From positions 126,022,292 to 126,086,291 of the forward strand of contig CM041084.1 in NCBI GenBank assembly GCA_023079485.1: a stretch of DNA of 64,000 nucleotides, read 5' to 3'. Position 1 is the stretch's first letter. The number at the start of each line of letters is the position of its first letter. This DNA is from Archilochus colubris (taxonomy: Eukaryota > Chordata > Aves > Apodiformes > Trochilidae). A model generated the notes under the pieces. The model did no database searches and was not told the origin of the DNA. It worked only from the letters and a program-made list of their open reading frames with translations. The position numbers were made by a program, and so were the translations under genes. Of this stretch, positions 13,301 through 23,714 are shown one piece after another.

Positions 13301-16300
13301 AGATAGCAGCACAGGCTGCAGTCCAATGCCTGTTCTCACATCATTCATACTCACGGGTATTGGTTTACCTTAAGCTCCTCAGAATCAATGAAGCCACTGT
13401 GGTCACTGTCATATTTTCTCCATGTCTGCAATCAGAATGTGAATGCTTTAATGATACATTCATGACAAACAGGCCTTGGATGATTTTACAAAATGCAACT
13501 TTTCATACTGTACCTGCATGAAGTCTTCGCTTGACTTTAGCTGCTGGCACCTGAAGAACAACAGGAAATTCTCCTCCGTTGGTAATACCTGAGCAAGCTG
13601 TAACAGAATTTAAGGAAGATTGACTTTGAATTTTGACTCTTCATTAGTCCAGCTGAGCCTGCAAAAGAACTTCTTAAAAGAGTATGAAATTCTTCATTCG
13701 TTGTGAGTATTGTGGTCCCATATGAATCTTCATCCTGTGAGCTGAAAGGTTTGGAAGATGCCTCTAAAAGGCTTTGGGCTTGCAGCTTTTTCTTATCAAG
13801 GGCAAACAGAACTGAGGTTTGAGAAAGGGAGTGAGACAGCACTTTACTGAAGGGACATCTGGGGAAAGGGAAAAAAAATCACCCATGCAGAGTTAGGTTC
13901 TGTGGTGAAAACCTTGGAATCAGCATGAAGGAAAAGCGTAATGCAAGGATGTTTCTAGAATCAGAATGAAGGACCATAAATTAAGAAAGTGAGGAAAATA
14001 GAGTACGCACAGATAGTGAGGAAGAGGAGAGAGGTACACTGACATGAAGAACATGTGTGTAAGGTAAACAGGAAATTATATGGAAAAAACAGGAGAAAAA
14101 AAGAAAATGGAAAGAGTAAGGGGATAGCAACCAGTGGATCATTTGTCAGACGCAGAGATATGCTCAATAAGAGCTATAAATACCAGAAAAAAATTAAAAG
14201 GAATTTTAGCTGTGCAAAATCTGGGGTGGTTCCTCCAATGCCTCTGCTCTACAAAAGGCTTTTTTAAAATCAGACATTATTGTACTGATTATCAAAAATG
14301 TTCATTTACTATAACTCAATTTTGGCAAGTGACAAATGTAGAAGATTGAGAATATGCTGTCTAATTTAATGTAAAATCAGGATTTGTTTTTAACAAAAGC
14401 CCAATATTTTTTCTGTCCTCAAAATATATGAAATGTGTTTTGATTAAAGAAAACTTTTCACTTGAAGAATAGACCAGCTGTGCTTACTAGGAGGACAGAT
14501 TTCTTAGCCGCATTCTTTTATGAAAAATGACATCTGCAGACTTCCTGGAGCCCCATCTTAAAATTTGGATTAAAGTTTTTGGTTTTCTGCATTAATTTCA
14601 TGCTCTCAGATCCCTTGTTCTGCCTATTTCAGTGCTACTGCCTAATTGTTCAGGCTTTTTTACTGAGTTCCAGCAGCACCGTGGATGAGATCATCTCTGC
14701 CTCTCACCCTACAGGCACAACAAGGGGTACGGAAACAGATCTCTTGTTTCTCCAAAATTATCTGTGCATGGCATCAGATATATCCTTTAAACATTGGTAA
14801 AACAGATAAAACACATCAGAACACTTTCCTTACATAAATGGAGCAGCCGATGACAGACTGTCCGGCTCTTCAGAGTGTTCTGAGTGCTTTTGCTAAATGG
14901 CTAAACGCCAAACTGATCAACTTAAAAACATTATATTTTTGTCATCAGCTTTCAAAAGCCATCCAAGTATAAATACATGTGTGAGCAAGTATGTGTTCAT
15001 ATGTATGCAATAGCTAAATGTGTATTATTTTAGTAGGGTTTTGTGGAAAAACACCTCCCTGTCATGGGTACTTTGATTTTTAGAGTAAATCAACATTCCT
15101 ACTCAACAACAAATGTTGAATGGAAAAACTGATTATAATAATAAGCAGAGTTCAGGGGAAGGAACTGATTATGACAATAAGCAAGGGTTTACATGTGTGG
15201 AAATAATAAATAAGACGTCATTCATGGGACCTCTACATCTGTCTCTGGTGAATTTTGCAAGGGCACTGTAAAATAGTACAAGGTGTGAAGGTAAATGTAA
15301 ATAATAACTTTTAGTAATTTCCTCTAGAAGAAAATTACCTTATTTTAAGCTGTATGTCTCATCCTTTGAAAGACTTAAGGGAAAGCAGAGGCTTTTACCT
15401 TACAAAGATGTAGTACCTCAGTACCCAGCACCAGCTCAGGCTGCTGACAAAGAAGTCTTTCAGTTCTCATAATAGAAACAATATTGCTACAGGTAAGTCC
15501 AGTCCTCCAAGCTCCTGCCTCAAATAGCATTACATTGCTTTTTGTGGTAAGCTCTGCATTACTAAGGGATGAGGAGATTGTGTGGAAACTGGCTTGACTT
15601 CCCAGTCTCTGTTATATCACTACAGAGAGGAAAGATGTAAACCCGATGCTGTTTCTAATGATGACTTCTTTAAGAGGATAAGCACAGGGGGACTTTGTGA
15701 GCTTCTTTGTATAAGAGTGCAGACCACTACAAGTTTGTGTATGGCAGCAATAGCAGTTTAGTGAGGTTTTCTGTGAGCTTTTATGTGAGAAAAGCTGTGA
15801 GAAAGCATATTTTGGCTATTTCCACATTGTGAATAATAGAGAATAACTACAAAGCCTGAGACTGGCTGGACTCCTCTCTGCTCAGCTGCAGGCTGAGGTG
15901 TGTCTTTATAAGTTACCTAGCAGAAAAAATAGTCTCAGTACTTAAAACATTATCAGAACTGTTTTCTAGAAATCATTCTCCAAGTAAATTCTGTTGATAT
16001 TTAACGGCATTTAAAATTCCTTTCACCTAACACAGTGAATTTTCTCTAAAAATTCCTGTAATAGAAAATGGGAGTACAAAGAATTTTAGGCTAATAAGAA
16101 GTTATTTTTACAGCAGCACTAAGCTTCAAATAATTTGAATGTGGAATGATTGCAGTCCTGAGTTTCAAAAACTCACATCCATGTCTTAGTGAATGAATGA
16201 ATGAATACAAAGGGTGAGAGAAAGGTCCCTTACACGAGACAAGTAAGTGGCCTGGTCAGAATCTTGCCTTTAGCTGGATAAAAGGTAGGGAGCTAAGTGC

Positions 16301-19300
16301 AATGTGCACAGACAGAACTGAAAACTTAATCTGAGCAGAAAATCCACTCCTTTATCTGTGAAGCCACCCGGGCCTCCTCTTGATCTCCGTCAACAAACCT
16401 TTCCTGAAACCAAATTGTTCACTGGGATGTTTTCCATCAGCTGCTAAGGTATTCATTATGATGGATAAGAATCTGAATGGCTTTACATTATTTCTTTTTA
16501 AACAACATTCATACATTTTTTCAGAAAAAACTATTTGGTGCACTATGTGAATGGGAACAATCTGGAATTGCTGGGCATTTTTATTTCTAAGGAAGGAGAA
16601 TCAAGTCCAAATACCAACTTTAATATCGTACTGCTCTGCACGCACACCACATTCTATCTGAGTCCCATCAGCAGTTTCCAAATCAAGCTTCATGCTGATG
16701 TAAGTGGAATAAAATACAGCAATTGAGTGAGAAAACTGCTATATTAAGGAATAAAGTCCCTTCAGTCACTGAACTGAGTATAAGAGTCACTATTCAGGGG
16801 CTTCCACGGATGCTGAGCATGCCTAGCACTTCACTGGGGGTGGTGAGAACTGCACCATATCGGGCTCTATCAGATCTGATCCCCTTTACTCACCGGTCAA
16901 TAGCAGAATCAAAAATACCATTTGAAAGATAAAACTTTGAGTTATCTTCCCTATGCAAAGAAACTCATTCTTTTTCAGGCTCTCTGCACATTCTTCTTGC
17001 ATCCAGTGCTTGCTACTACACATGCTCAATACAACTAACTTAAATGGAATTCTTCAATACCAAATTAATATGCTTTTGCTAGTCCAAACAGTTCATTAGC
17101 CCAAATAAAGGCTAGTACTTTTTTGGTGCAGAACTATTTGATCAGTGCTAACTATTGTCAAAAGATGCATTTTTATAAAATAAGTTATAGCTGCAAGTGA
17201 AACAAATAGTTCATAAATCCATGGTAATTTAATTGTAGCTTTATACGCATTTAAACAAGTATATGCAATTTATACACATGACACCGAAAAAAAGGCTACC
17301 CTGAAATGACCTATTATATCAGTAATGACACTTCTGATTGACTTTTAGAGATCCTCTTTAGTCCTCTATTTTAAATTTAGCTACTGACCCAAAGTTGGTC
17401 ACTGTAGAAATTTTGCAGACCTGGCTTGTTTCCAGCTACTGTTTCTTAATTAGCTCTCCAGGTCAGACTTCTTATTATCAGAAGAAAATATATATATAAC
17501 AGCATTTAATAATAAAACTGCAGTCTCACTGCACTCAGAGTGACATACATGAGTCTCAGATCTAGGCTTGAAAAAGACCCTTCTCAAGCTGTAACCCAAC
17601 AAACTCTCCTTTTTGACTTGGAGCACAGAATAATGAAAGTGAGAGAAAACACCATGATTCCTCCCTTCCCTGAAAGTTCTCTAAATTATACAGCTGCTGA
17701 ACTGTTGCCTATGTAAAAGGGGTTGGTTATCTTTGCCCCCTCTAGAAAGTGGGAGCAAGCAATAAAGGAATTTTTTGCCTGACATCCTGTTAAAGTTCAG
17801 GAAAGGAATTAATAAGAAATCCTACTATTTCACAAGCTGGATGAGAACTATTGTTAACATTTTGTTTAAATTTAACATGATTAACCTGCTCTCCCTATAT
17901 ATTTTGTTTAAATTTAACATGATTAACCTGCTCTCCCATATATGTATTTTTTTAGAATAAACCACATACAGTGATTTCCCAGTTGAGTTCACTTGTTTGT
18001 TATCCTTACTGTAGGAATGGTGACAGAACGTTAGTTCGACGTTATAGGTAGAAATAAGTAACATTTCTCTTTCACAACTTAAATATCTAAAACAGAGCTT
18101 CTAGCTTCTTTGTAGGAAATCTAAATTGCTGTTGATGTACTGAATAAAGCAGGCAAAGTTAAATGAAGTGTACTGAAATGTCAAGAGAGGGGTAAGGAAC
18201 ACCTTACTTGTTACGAGAAAAATCTCTTTACTGGAAAAAAATACTAAAGAACTTAAGAGAGAAAGACATTTTCTGTGTAACTAAAAATCCAAAATACCTA
18301 CATATTATGCTTGCATTGTTCTGTATTAAATGTATTTTCTACGGGTTAACATTTCAGTCTTTTGTTATAGAACCAATGTCTTACCTCAACTATTCCTATT
18401 TTTCCATCAGTAGTCTTTCCATATTGATCCACGAAAGCTTTCATTTCGGGTGTTAAATCCTACAAAGTTACAATGAGAGAATCATTACTATAAGTTACAG
18501 AGAAGTATATGTAAAGTAACTTGAATGTTGTATTAGTGGCCAAATAATTTACCAGATTTGATGAAGTACCCATGTTTGCTGCAGGTAGATTCCTCAAGTT
18601 TAAATTAAATTGGAGGTTTTTCTAAAAATCATGAATAATGCAGTTGTGAGAAATTTTACTTCCTAGGGAATTATATTGGAGTCAGTGTGAATGATTGGCA
18701 TCTAAATACTTAGAACTCCTATTTTAGTTTACAGAATGGAAAAAACCTATAAAGACAGATGTGTTGGAAGATGTGTAGAACAGCTCCTTCATTTAAGAGG
18801 ATGACAGTGAAGTTCATAGGCAATTATTAGTCAATTTTCTTCGTTTTCATTTTTAGATTAGTAACTTGAGGGCAGTGCAAAATCATTCAAAATAAGGAAA
18901 ATTTCAGTATAATAGATTTGAACACTAAAATAGCCTTTTCACAGCTTTGAGTGGATGTTTCCTGAACAGTGGATACTATTTTAGCCCTAAAGATCTCATT
19001 ATGATATCATATTTTTCACTGCTTAGTATCCAGTTATCACAGAAACAGAGTTAAAATGCCATTGCTGAAATGTAGAGAGGCAGATTTAGGAGGGATAAAT
19101 CTTTGAATGGTACCTTAAATCTGAAAGAGTAAAGCCAGTATAAGTCTTCTTCAAATGAATTATGGTCCTTGCTATACAACTGTTCTCCAAAGCCTATCCT
19201 TGCTTTAGTATACAGCAAAGGTGCCAGCCTTGAGGTGAAAATTTAAATGTTTGGTTTCACCTTTCAACTTGCCTTGCCTTCCTTTGACATGAGCTGCCAT

Positions 19301-22300
19301 CAGCCTTTCAATACTGATAGAACTTTCTGAGTTTTCTTTGTGTTTCTTATAATTATGAGCTAGAAAAACCGTGCAGCAAGAATCACAGTTCTGTTAAAAC
19401 AATTAACAGTTCTATGGTAATAGGTGAAAATACAGAAGTCTCTGGAAATTAAAGGTTTAGTTACTTTAAGAGAGCTGATTATATAGGACCTAAATTATTC
19501 TTTTACAGGAGACACAGGGAATCTCAACTGCACAGACTCCATCGTAGTTTGTCCCAAATTTCAATCACCAAAGCTAACTAAAATGTCACTTCCTTGTAGC
19601 TGATCCACTCATGGCCTAGTATCCTATTTCTGTCAAAGTCATCCATGGCAGGTTAGTAATTTGCCATGGCTTTAATTAGAGATGTGGTTATTAATACAAT
19701 GCACTTCAATGTCACCTTTCATCTAGAGATCCCAAAGTGGGGACAAGTTTGCTTAGCAGATAGAATGGAGAGTTCAGATGCCTGGATTTTAATTAGTCCT
19801 GGTTAAATATTTTACTAATTTTTCCAGTAGCAGCCTCAGAAGTGCCAAGCAGTGCCCAGGCACTGAAGGAGGCAGAGATGATTATGAGTTAAGCAAAACC
19901 AGGATGCTTGTCCTCCAGTATGCTATTCACAAAAAGGGGTATTTTTGTGTTTTCACATCACCTGCTTTTGAACTTCTTGATAATTTATTAGAGTTCCATT
20001 ATTTAAATAAATGTTTTCAAACAAAAAAATTTGCCTAAGTCTAGTCCTAAACTGGAGAGAAATGCAATGTCCAATGTCTGAAAATAAGAAATTAGCCCTC
20101 TACATCTCAGTCTTCCCTTTTGAAACCTGAGACACAAAAAAAGTAGAAAAAAATAGCTTTTTTTCTATATGATTTGAAAATGTAAGGATTTATGACACTA
20201 GAGAAACACATGACTGCATCTACATGACATCTAGTAATCATATATTATTGTGGAGAAATATTATCATTGTCTGTATATGCAGAGAAAGGGAGAAACCGGC
20301 GTGGAATAACTCTGCTTAGATCCACCTCTTGTATCAACATTTGTTTTAGTCACTTACACCCTATGGTTTCTTTTGGCAGTTGAGAAGGTATTGCAAAAAT
20401 GTGGGAGAACAATAAAAGGAAGCTATTTTTATATACTTATGTAGCTTTTTTTCTTTTAAAAAGAGGCAGGTCTTTCAACACATCTGGTAGTAGATCAATG
20501 CCCTTTCTCTCATAATGCATGAAGCAAAAAGACATAGTGTTACCAAAGAAAAGACCAAGCCCTAAAACCTGCAAATATACATCCACCCGTTGGGGGTAGC
20601 GTGAATCAGGCTGTGAGCTACTGCTCTGTCTGAGAAAAAGCAACTGTGAAAGCACAGGCTTACCGAGAGGATTAATAAAAGGATTAGAATTAGAACATAA
20701 TTAGAACAGTTCTGGAGTTGGGTAGAATATTGGAAATGCTAAACCATCCTATTCAATGACAGAATCAATGTGATTCTTTAATGCATATGGCATGACTGAT
20801 GTAAAACCCAGCTATGAAGAATGCATAATTGAATATTTCAAAAATAGTGAGCAGGAGAATGACCTGAAATGCATAAGTTAATGATGACAAAGAACCTTTG
20901 GGGTGTTAAAAGAAGGACAGATGAGAAAATGACATATAACCTACACTAGTTTTTCAATGTGTCCCTTCTGGCAAAAGAATAGAAATTCAAAGATACTGAA
21001 TTAGTATCCTGTGTGACAAGACACGAACTAATGAGATGATTGTTCGGCAAATGAGCCTTCACATCCAAGCATCAGCTTAGATTTTAAAGCTAAGATGACA
21101 TATATACATACTCCAGAAAAAGACTTCAGGGGTGAAGGTAATACCTACCAATGGCAGAGACAATGGATCAAGTATTGAATTTGATGTTGCTACTTGTAGA
21201 TTGCTGTTTTCAGCAAAACACTCCAAAAGTAGGTTTGAATCAGAGAAATGGGAAAGGAAAACTAATTAAATACCTGAGCATTTTTAAAATATAGTGTTAG
21301 ATATAGGCAGAGGTTATTAAAAAAAACAAAACGTAATTATGGAATTTGTAGAACAAAATAATAAACCTGAAAGGCTTTTTTGTTACGTTGAGCAGGCTCT
21401 GTTTTCAAGAGCAGATGCATACTTGTTTTGAGAGAAAGAAGAACCTGATCTTAGAATGATAAATATTTTTTCCTTGAGTGTCTAATTAACTTTTTACATA
21501 CTAATATTTTTTCCTAGAGTATCTAATTAAATTTTTACATACTGAATAATATATAAGCATTTCTGCTGAGAATACCAGTGGTACTAAATATATGCAGGCT
21601 TTAATATCCTTATTGTAATGGAGGTACTTAAGTTCACTGCATTTCAATATAGAGGAGAGATTTATTCTGTTGCAGTATTTGAAAGGTATTAAAATTGTAT
21701 TTAATAATTTCTGTGAAAAAAAGAGAAAAGATACTTTTTCCCTCTACAAAACATACCCAATTATCTAGTAGGGTTCTTTCTTATTTGATTAGGTTTTAAA
21801 TTTTAGTTTAAACTTACACTCATGCAAATGAGTGTCTACATCAACGGCAATAAGGAGAGTTAACTGGTACCAAGATTACAGTAACATTAAAGGCATTGCT
21901 GGGAGGCAGATTTTCAGATGTGTGAAGTTTACAGTCATGCACATTACAGGATATAACTTTCCATGCTATAAATTAAACTGCATATTATTGGTTTTTTTCA
22001 TTTGTTTCTATATTATACAGAAACTTTTAAAGTAAAGGTGATTATTGACAAGCTATTGCTTAATTTGGAGGTATTCTTATATGAGGTAGTAATTTATTTC
22101 CCCCAATACATACATGCCATCCAGTTAAATTATAATTTCAGTTGTTCTGGTACTTTAGAAGCCTTTTAGCATAAATTGATTTAAGCAGACTTACTTAGGT
22201 TATATAGTTGAGTTTTACACTAAGCAGCCTGTTAAAAGGCAATTTAATTTTTAGAAAAGTTTGCTTCTATGTAACTCTTTACAGTGATTCTTTCAAATCT

Positions 22301-22650
22301 TTCTCTTTCTTTGCTCCCTTCCTTTTTCTGCCTTTTTTTTTTTCTCTCTCCAAGGGGTTTAGTTTGGAGGAAATTTATAATAAGTGCTTTAATAACTCAT
22401 GCATGGAATTAGTTTTACAGCACTGACAAAAACTTTGCTGTCTCTCTGAGCAATTTAAACTACCAGGATCTGGTACTCCTACTCCCAGTGAAGGGCAAAA
22501 AGTGGGTAGAGCTCATCTGCAGATCTATTTACTGACCACCAAGGGGCAGGAATGCATTTCAGCCCATACTGCCCATTCGGTATGAAATTAAAACAACAAA
22601 CAACGTCCAACTAACTTGAAAAAGTGCTGGTTTTCCTTTTCTCTCTCTCT

Positions 22651-22695
<45 letters not shown>

Positions 22696-23550
22696 CAGTG
22701 TCAGTACATGCCTGGATTGGGTAAGATTAATTGCAATGGGATAAGGTCACATCCAAGACAAAGAATAGTTTCCATGCATTTCTTTTCTTTTTGAGCACTG
22801 TAAGAGCATCAGATCATAGCCTGGCAAGATGTGAGCAGGACCTGCTCTCCAGGGAGGTGGACCCTGGCCTCATCTTACCAAACCAGATGATTTATTTCAT
22901 TTGCAACCTGCTAATTTCTAACCGAGCTACTTCCCTTTGCCTGGTGAAGCGAGTGCCTGAACCTGTGTGGTGGCAAGAGAGAACTGAAGGAACCGGGGCA
23001 CTGTAGTTTGCTCAAGAAAACTCTTCTTCCCTGGAGAAGATGGAAAAGTGGGACGAAACATTAACCTACCAAGCCTGCCTTCTTCCGTGCCTGCTGCAGC
23101 TCCTGGATGAAGTTTTGTAGCTCCTTCCCATCCATGTACCCATTGCCTACAACAGAAAGAGTTACGGTTGTGGTCATCGCTCCCTCCAAACTCTCTCCGC
23201 TCTTCAGCGCTGCCAGGGGACGCCTCCGACCCGTCTGCTCGCTCCCGCCGAGCGTCTCCTGCAAACCGGGGTCACCTGGCACCGACCTCAGCCCCTGACG
23301 GCTCCCGATCTGCGCCCCGAGGCTGCGAGGCGGCGGGCGCGGAGCGGAGCGGAGCCGGGGCTGCTTTTCGGGTGGGGAGCGGTGGGGTTCCCCCCCCCAG
23401 CCTCCCTCGGTCTTGCACCCCCCTCCGCCCCCCGCGCCCCCGCCGCCCCGGGATGGGCAAAGAGTCACCGTCGGAATCGTAGTGGTGCCAGATCTCGAAG
23501 AACTGGGCGGCCGAGATCTCCACGCCCTGCAGGTGGGTCTCCGCCGTCAT
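7235..23550 (-). CDS. CALB1: Calbindin-D28k (calbindin 1), complete 11-exon gene
   Basis: The spliced product is a cytosolic EF-hand protein that buffers and shuttles calcium in neurons and in intestinal, kidney and eggshell-gland epithelia (family knowledge). Eleven minus-strand exons with GT/AG junctions join to 82+77+75+84+57+78+56+40+54+72+114 = 789 nt, which is 262 residues plus TAG, the usual avian length. EF loops seen are EF1 at 25-36 ([12 protein letters not shown]), EF3 at 112-123 ([12 protein letters not shown]), EF4 at 156-167 and EF5 at 200-211, each with acidic positions 1, 3 and 12 or conservative equivalents. EF2 (about 64-78) and EF6 (about 243-254) lack the canonical ligands, as in other calbindins. 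The ATG at 23548-23550 has A at -3 and begins MTAETHLQG, the known N terminus. No frameshift or premature stop is present. Residue 69 is Thr; the chicken protein, as I recall it, has Ala. Identification is close to certain. Confidence 0.98.
7349..7764 (-). other. CALB1 intron 10 (416 nt)
   Basis: Short intron starting GTAATC and ending ACATAG. It contains a small AAT microsatellite at 7,426-7,441. No other feature is seen. Confidence 0.88.
7765..7836 (-). CDS. CALB1: CALB1 coding exon 10 (residues 202-225)
   Basis: A 72-nt phase-0 exon between acceptor TTTCAG|GATGGC and donor AAAAAG|GTAATC. It encodes the remainder of the EF5 loop ([10 protein letters not shown]) and [14 protein letters not shown]. 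Confidence 0.97.
7968..8021 (-). CDS. CALB1: CALB1 coding exon 9 (residues 184-201)
   Basis: A 54-nt phase-0 exon between acceptor ATTTAG|GGTGTC and donor GATCAA|GTAAGT. It encodes [18 protein letters not shown], the incoming helix of EF5 and the first two loop residues. The donor follows CAA rather than the usual AG. Confidence 0.97.
8121..8160 (-). CDS. CALB1: CALB1 coding exon 8 (end of residue 170 to 183)
   Basis: The smallest coding exon, 40 nt, between acceptor CCAAAG|ACTACT and donor TTTCAG|GTATGA. It completes Arg170 and encodes [13 protein letters not shown]. Confidence 0.97.
8257..8312 (-). CDS. CALB1: CALB1 coding exon 7 (residues 152-169 plus two bases of codon 170, EF4 loop)
   Basis: A 56-nt exon between acceptor CTTTCAG|CTCAGG and donor GCCAG|GTAAAT (phase 2). 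It encodes [18 protein letters not shown] and the AG of Arg170, with the complete EF4 loop. Confidence 0.97.
8313..10345 (-). other. CALB1 intron 6 (2,033 nt)
   Basis: AT-rich intron with one short CR1 3'-end fragment (10,112-10,177) next to an A-rich run (10,084-10,108). Nothing else is recognised. Confidence 0.88.
10112..10177 (-). mobile_element. CR1 LINE 3'-end fragment (in CALB1 intron 6)
   Basis: The plus strand reads AGAATCATAGAATCATAGAA then GGTTGGAAGGGACCTCAGAG and ATCATCTAGTCCAACCC, the reverse complement of a CR1 terminus with its octamer repeats. Similarity stops after about 66 nt. It is in the same orientation as CALB1 and abuts an A-rich run. Confidence 0.85.
10346..10423 (-). 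CDS. CALB1: CALB1 coding exon 6 (residues 126-151)
   Basis: A 78-nt phase-0 exon between acceptor TTAACAG|AGCTTC and donor ATAATG|GTAAGA. It encodes [13 protein letters not shown] followed by [13 protein letters not shown], the helices joining EF3 and EF4. Confidence 0.97.
11430..11660 (-). mobile_element. Probable ancient CR1-family LINE fragment
   Basis: The plus strand has degraded matches, in order, to the reverse complement of an old amniote CR1-type 3' region: TAGAACTGGAAAGGGCACTG, CAGTCCATCTCTG, AAACCTTTCCTAAATACTCC, and a TTAGAAAGTTTCCCTGATTTC segment. It is much more diverged than the other copies. The limits are approximate and the family is uncertain. Confidence 0.5.
12365..12750 (+). 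mobile_element. CR1 LINE 3' end, truncated (in CALB1 intron 5)
   Basis: The sequence runs from a GAAAGAGCTGGGACTGTTCA-like block through the GGGCACAAACTGAAACACAG segment, to the diagnostic GAGGTCCCTTCCAACC and a short ATGATTC tail. It contains only the 3' part, with no reverse-transcriptase domain. It is antisense to CALB1 transcription. The internal GGACAGGAGGCAGTGGGCAC block marks a different CR1 subfamily from the 28-kb and 53-kb copies. Confidence 0.88.
13369..13425 (-). CDS. CALB1: CALB1 coding exon 5 (residues 107-125, EF3 loop)
   Basis: A 57-nt phase-0 exon between acceptor TTGCAG|ACATGG and donor CTTAAG|GTAAAC. It encodes [19 protein letters not shown] with the complete EF3 calcium loop. 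It is separated from exon 4 by only 88 nt. Confidence 0.97.
13514..13597 (-). CDS. CALB1: CALB1 coding exon 4 (residues 79-106)
   Basis: An 84-nt phase-0 exon between acceptor TTACAG|CTTGC and donor ATGCAG|GTACAG. It encodes [19 protein letters not shown] followed by LKSSEDFMQ, the linker between EF2 and EF3, including the conserved [10 protein letters not shown] segment. Confidence 0.97.
13598..18384 (-). other. CALB1 intron 3 (4,787 nt)
   Basis: The longest intron, starting GTAAGA and ending TTACAG. It holds a dimeric 42-bp tandem duplication (17,859-17,942) and a short GAAT run near 16,192. No gene or clear transposon is seen elsewhere in it. Confidence 0.9.
17859..17942. repeat. Tandem duplication, 42-bp unit x2 (CALB1 intron 3)
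   Basis: Two adjacent copies of a unit beginning ATTTTGTTTAAATTTAAC, at 17,859-17,900 and 17,901-17,942. The first 37 bases are identical, and the copies differ only at the junction end (CTATAT versus ATATAT). Confidence 0.95.
18385..18459 (-). CDS. CALB1: CALB1 coding exon 3 (residues 54-78, degenerate EF2)
   Basis: A 75-nt phase-0 exon bounded by TTTGTAG|GATTTA and GTTGAG|GTAAGA. It encodes [15 protein letters not shown] then [10 protein letters not shown], the non-binding EF2 region. The first Thr after the Lys is Ala in chicken from memory; this would be a single first-codon-base change. Confidence 0.97.
21462..21543. repeat. Tandem duplication, 41-bp unit x2 (CALB1 intron 2)
   Basis: Two adjacent copies of a unit beginning AATATTTTTTCCT and ending TTTTTACATACT, at 21,462-21,502 and 21,503-21,543. 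A few substitutions separate the copies (TTGAGTGTC versus TAGAGTATC), so it is older than the intron 3 duplication. Confidence 0.92.
22641..22695. repeat. CT run followed by long poly-T tract
   Basis: A CT dinucleotide run (22,641-22,653) merges into about 42 consecutive T (22,654-22,695). It lies in intron 2 about 375 nt past the exon 2 donor. Read on the CALB1 strand it is a long poly(A) run. Its length is likely to be variable or imprecisely assembled. Confidence 0.95.
23070..23146 (-). CDS. CALB1: CALB1 coding exon 2 (residues 28-53)
   Basis: The acceptor is TTGTAG|GCAATGG and the donor is TTG|GTAGGT (phase 0). The exon finishes the EF1 loop (NGYMDGKE) and encodes the following helix and linker, ending RKKAGL. 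Confidence 0.97.
23147..23468 (-). other. CALB1 intron 1 (322 nt)
   Basis: Short GC-rich intron lying mostly in the CpG island. It starts GTGACT and ends TTGTAG. A homopolymer C run occurs at about 23,391-23,398 on the plus strand. No other feature is seen. Confidence 0.9.
23469..23550 (-). CDS. CALB1: CALB1 coding exon 1 (residues 1-27 and first base of codon 28)
   Basis: This part encodes [13 protein letters not shown] through the first half of the EF1 loop (DSD). The donor is G|GTGACT, leaving phase 1, so the intron cuts inside the EF1 calcium loop at Gly28. The exon lies in the CpG island. Confidence 0.97.
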
Positions 23551-23690
23551 GCTGGGGGCGCGGGGCGCGGCGGGGGGCGGCGGAGGGGCGGCGGAGGGGC
23601 GGCGGGCGCTGTCCGCGGTGCTGACTCTGCCCGCGGCCGGCGAAGCGACGGCGACGGCGGCGGCGACTGCGGCGACGGTTCCGACGGCTC
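23551..23690 (-). other. CALB1: CALB1 5' untranslated region (start site inferred)
   Basis: GC-rich leader between the predicted start site and the ATG. It contains an imperfect GGC/GAC trinucleotide-rich run at about 23,640-23,690. It stays open in the CALB1 reading frame throughout, so no in-frame stop separates it from the initiator. Confidence 0.6.
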
Positions 23691-23714
23691 CTCCCGCCAC
23701 CACCCCGCCGAGGG

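Larger units (their letters stand above)
10424..13368 (-). other. CALB1 intron 5 (2,945 nt)
   Basis: This intron holds a recognisable CR1 3' end in plus orientation (12,365-12,750) and a more decayed CR1-like stretch in minus orientation near 11,430-11,660. The rest is plain AT-rich sequence. Confidence 0.88.
18460..23069 (-). other. CALB1 intron 2 (4,610 nt)
   Basis: AT-rich intron between GTAGGT and TTTGTAG. It contains a CT-run/poly-T tract (22,641-22,695) and a dimeric 41-bp tandem duplication (21,462-21,543). The remainder shows no gene, and I recognise no transposon family in it. Confidence 0.9.

Noticed and set aside
15128..15185. Partial repeat ACTGATTAT-A-AATAAGCA in intron 3
   Set aside because: Only about 20 bp is shared between two copies 40 bp apart in AT-rich sequence; too weak to annotate as a repeat.
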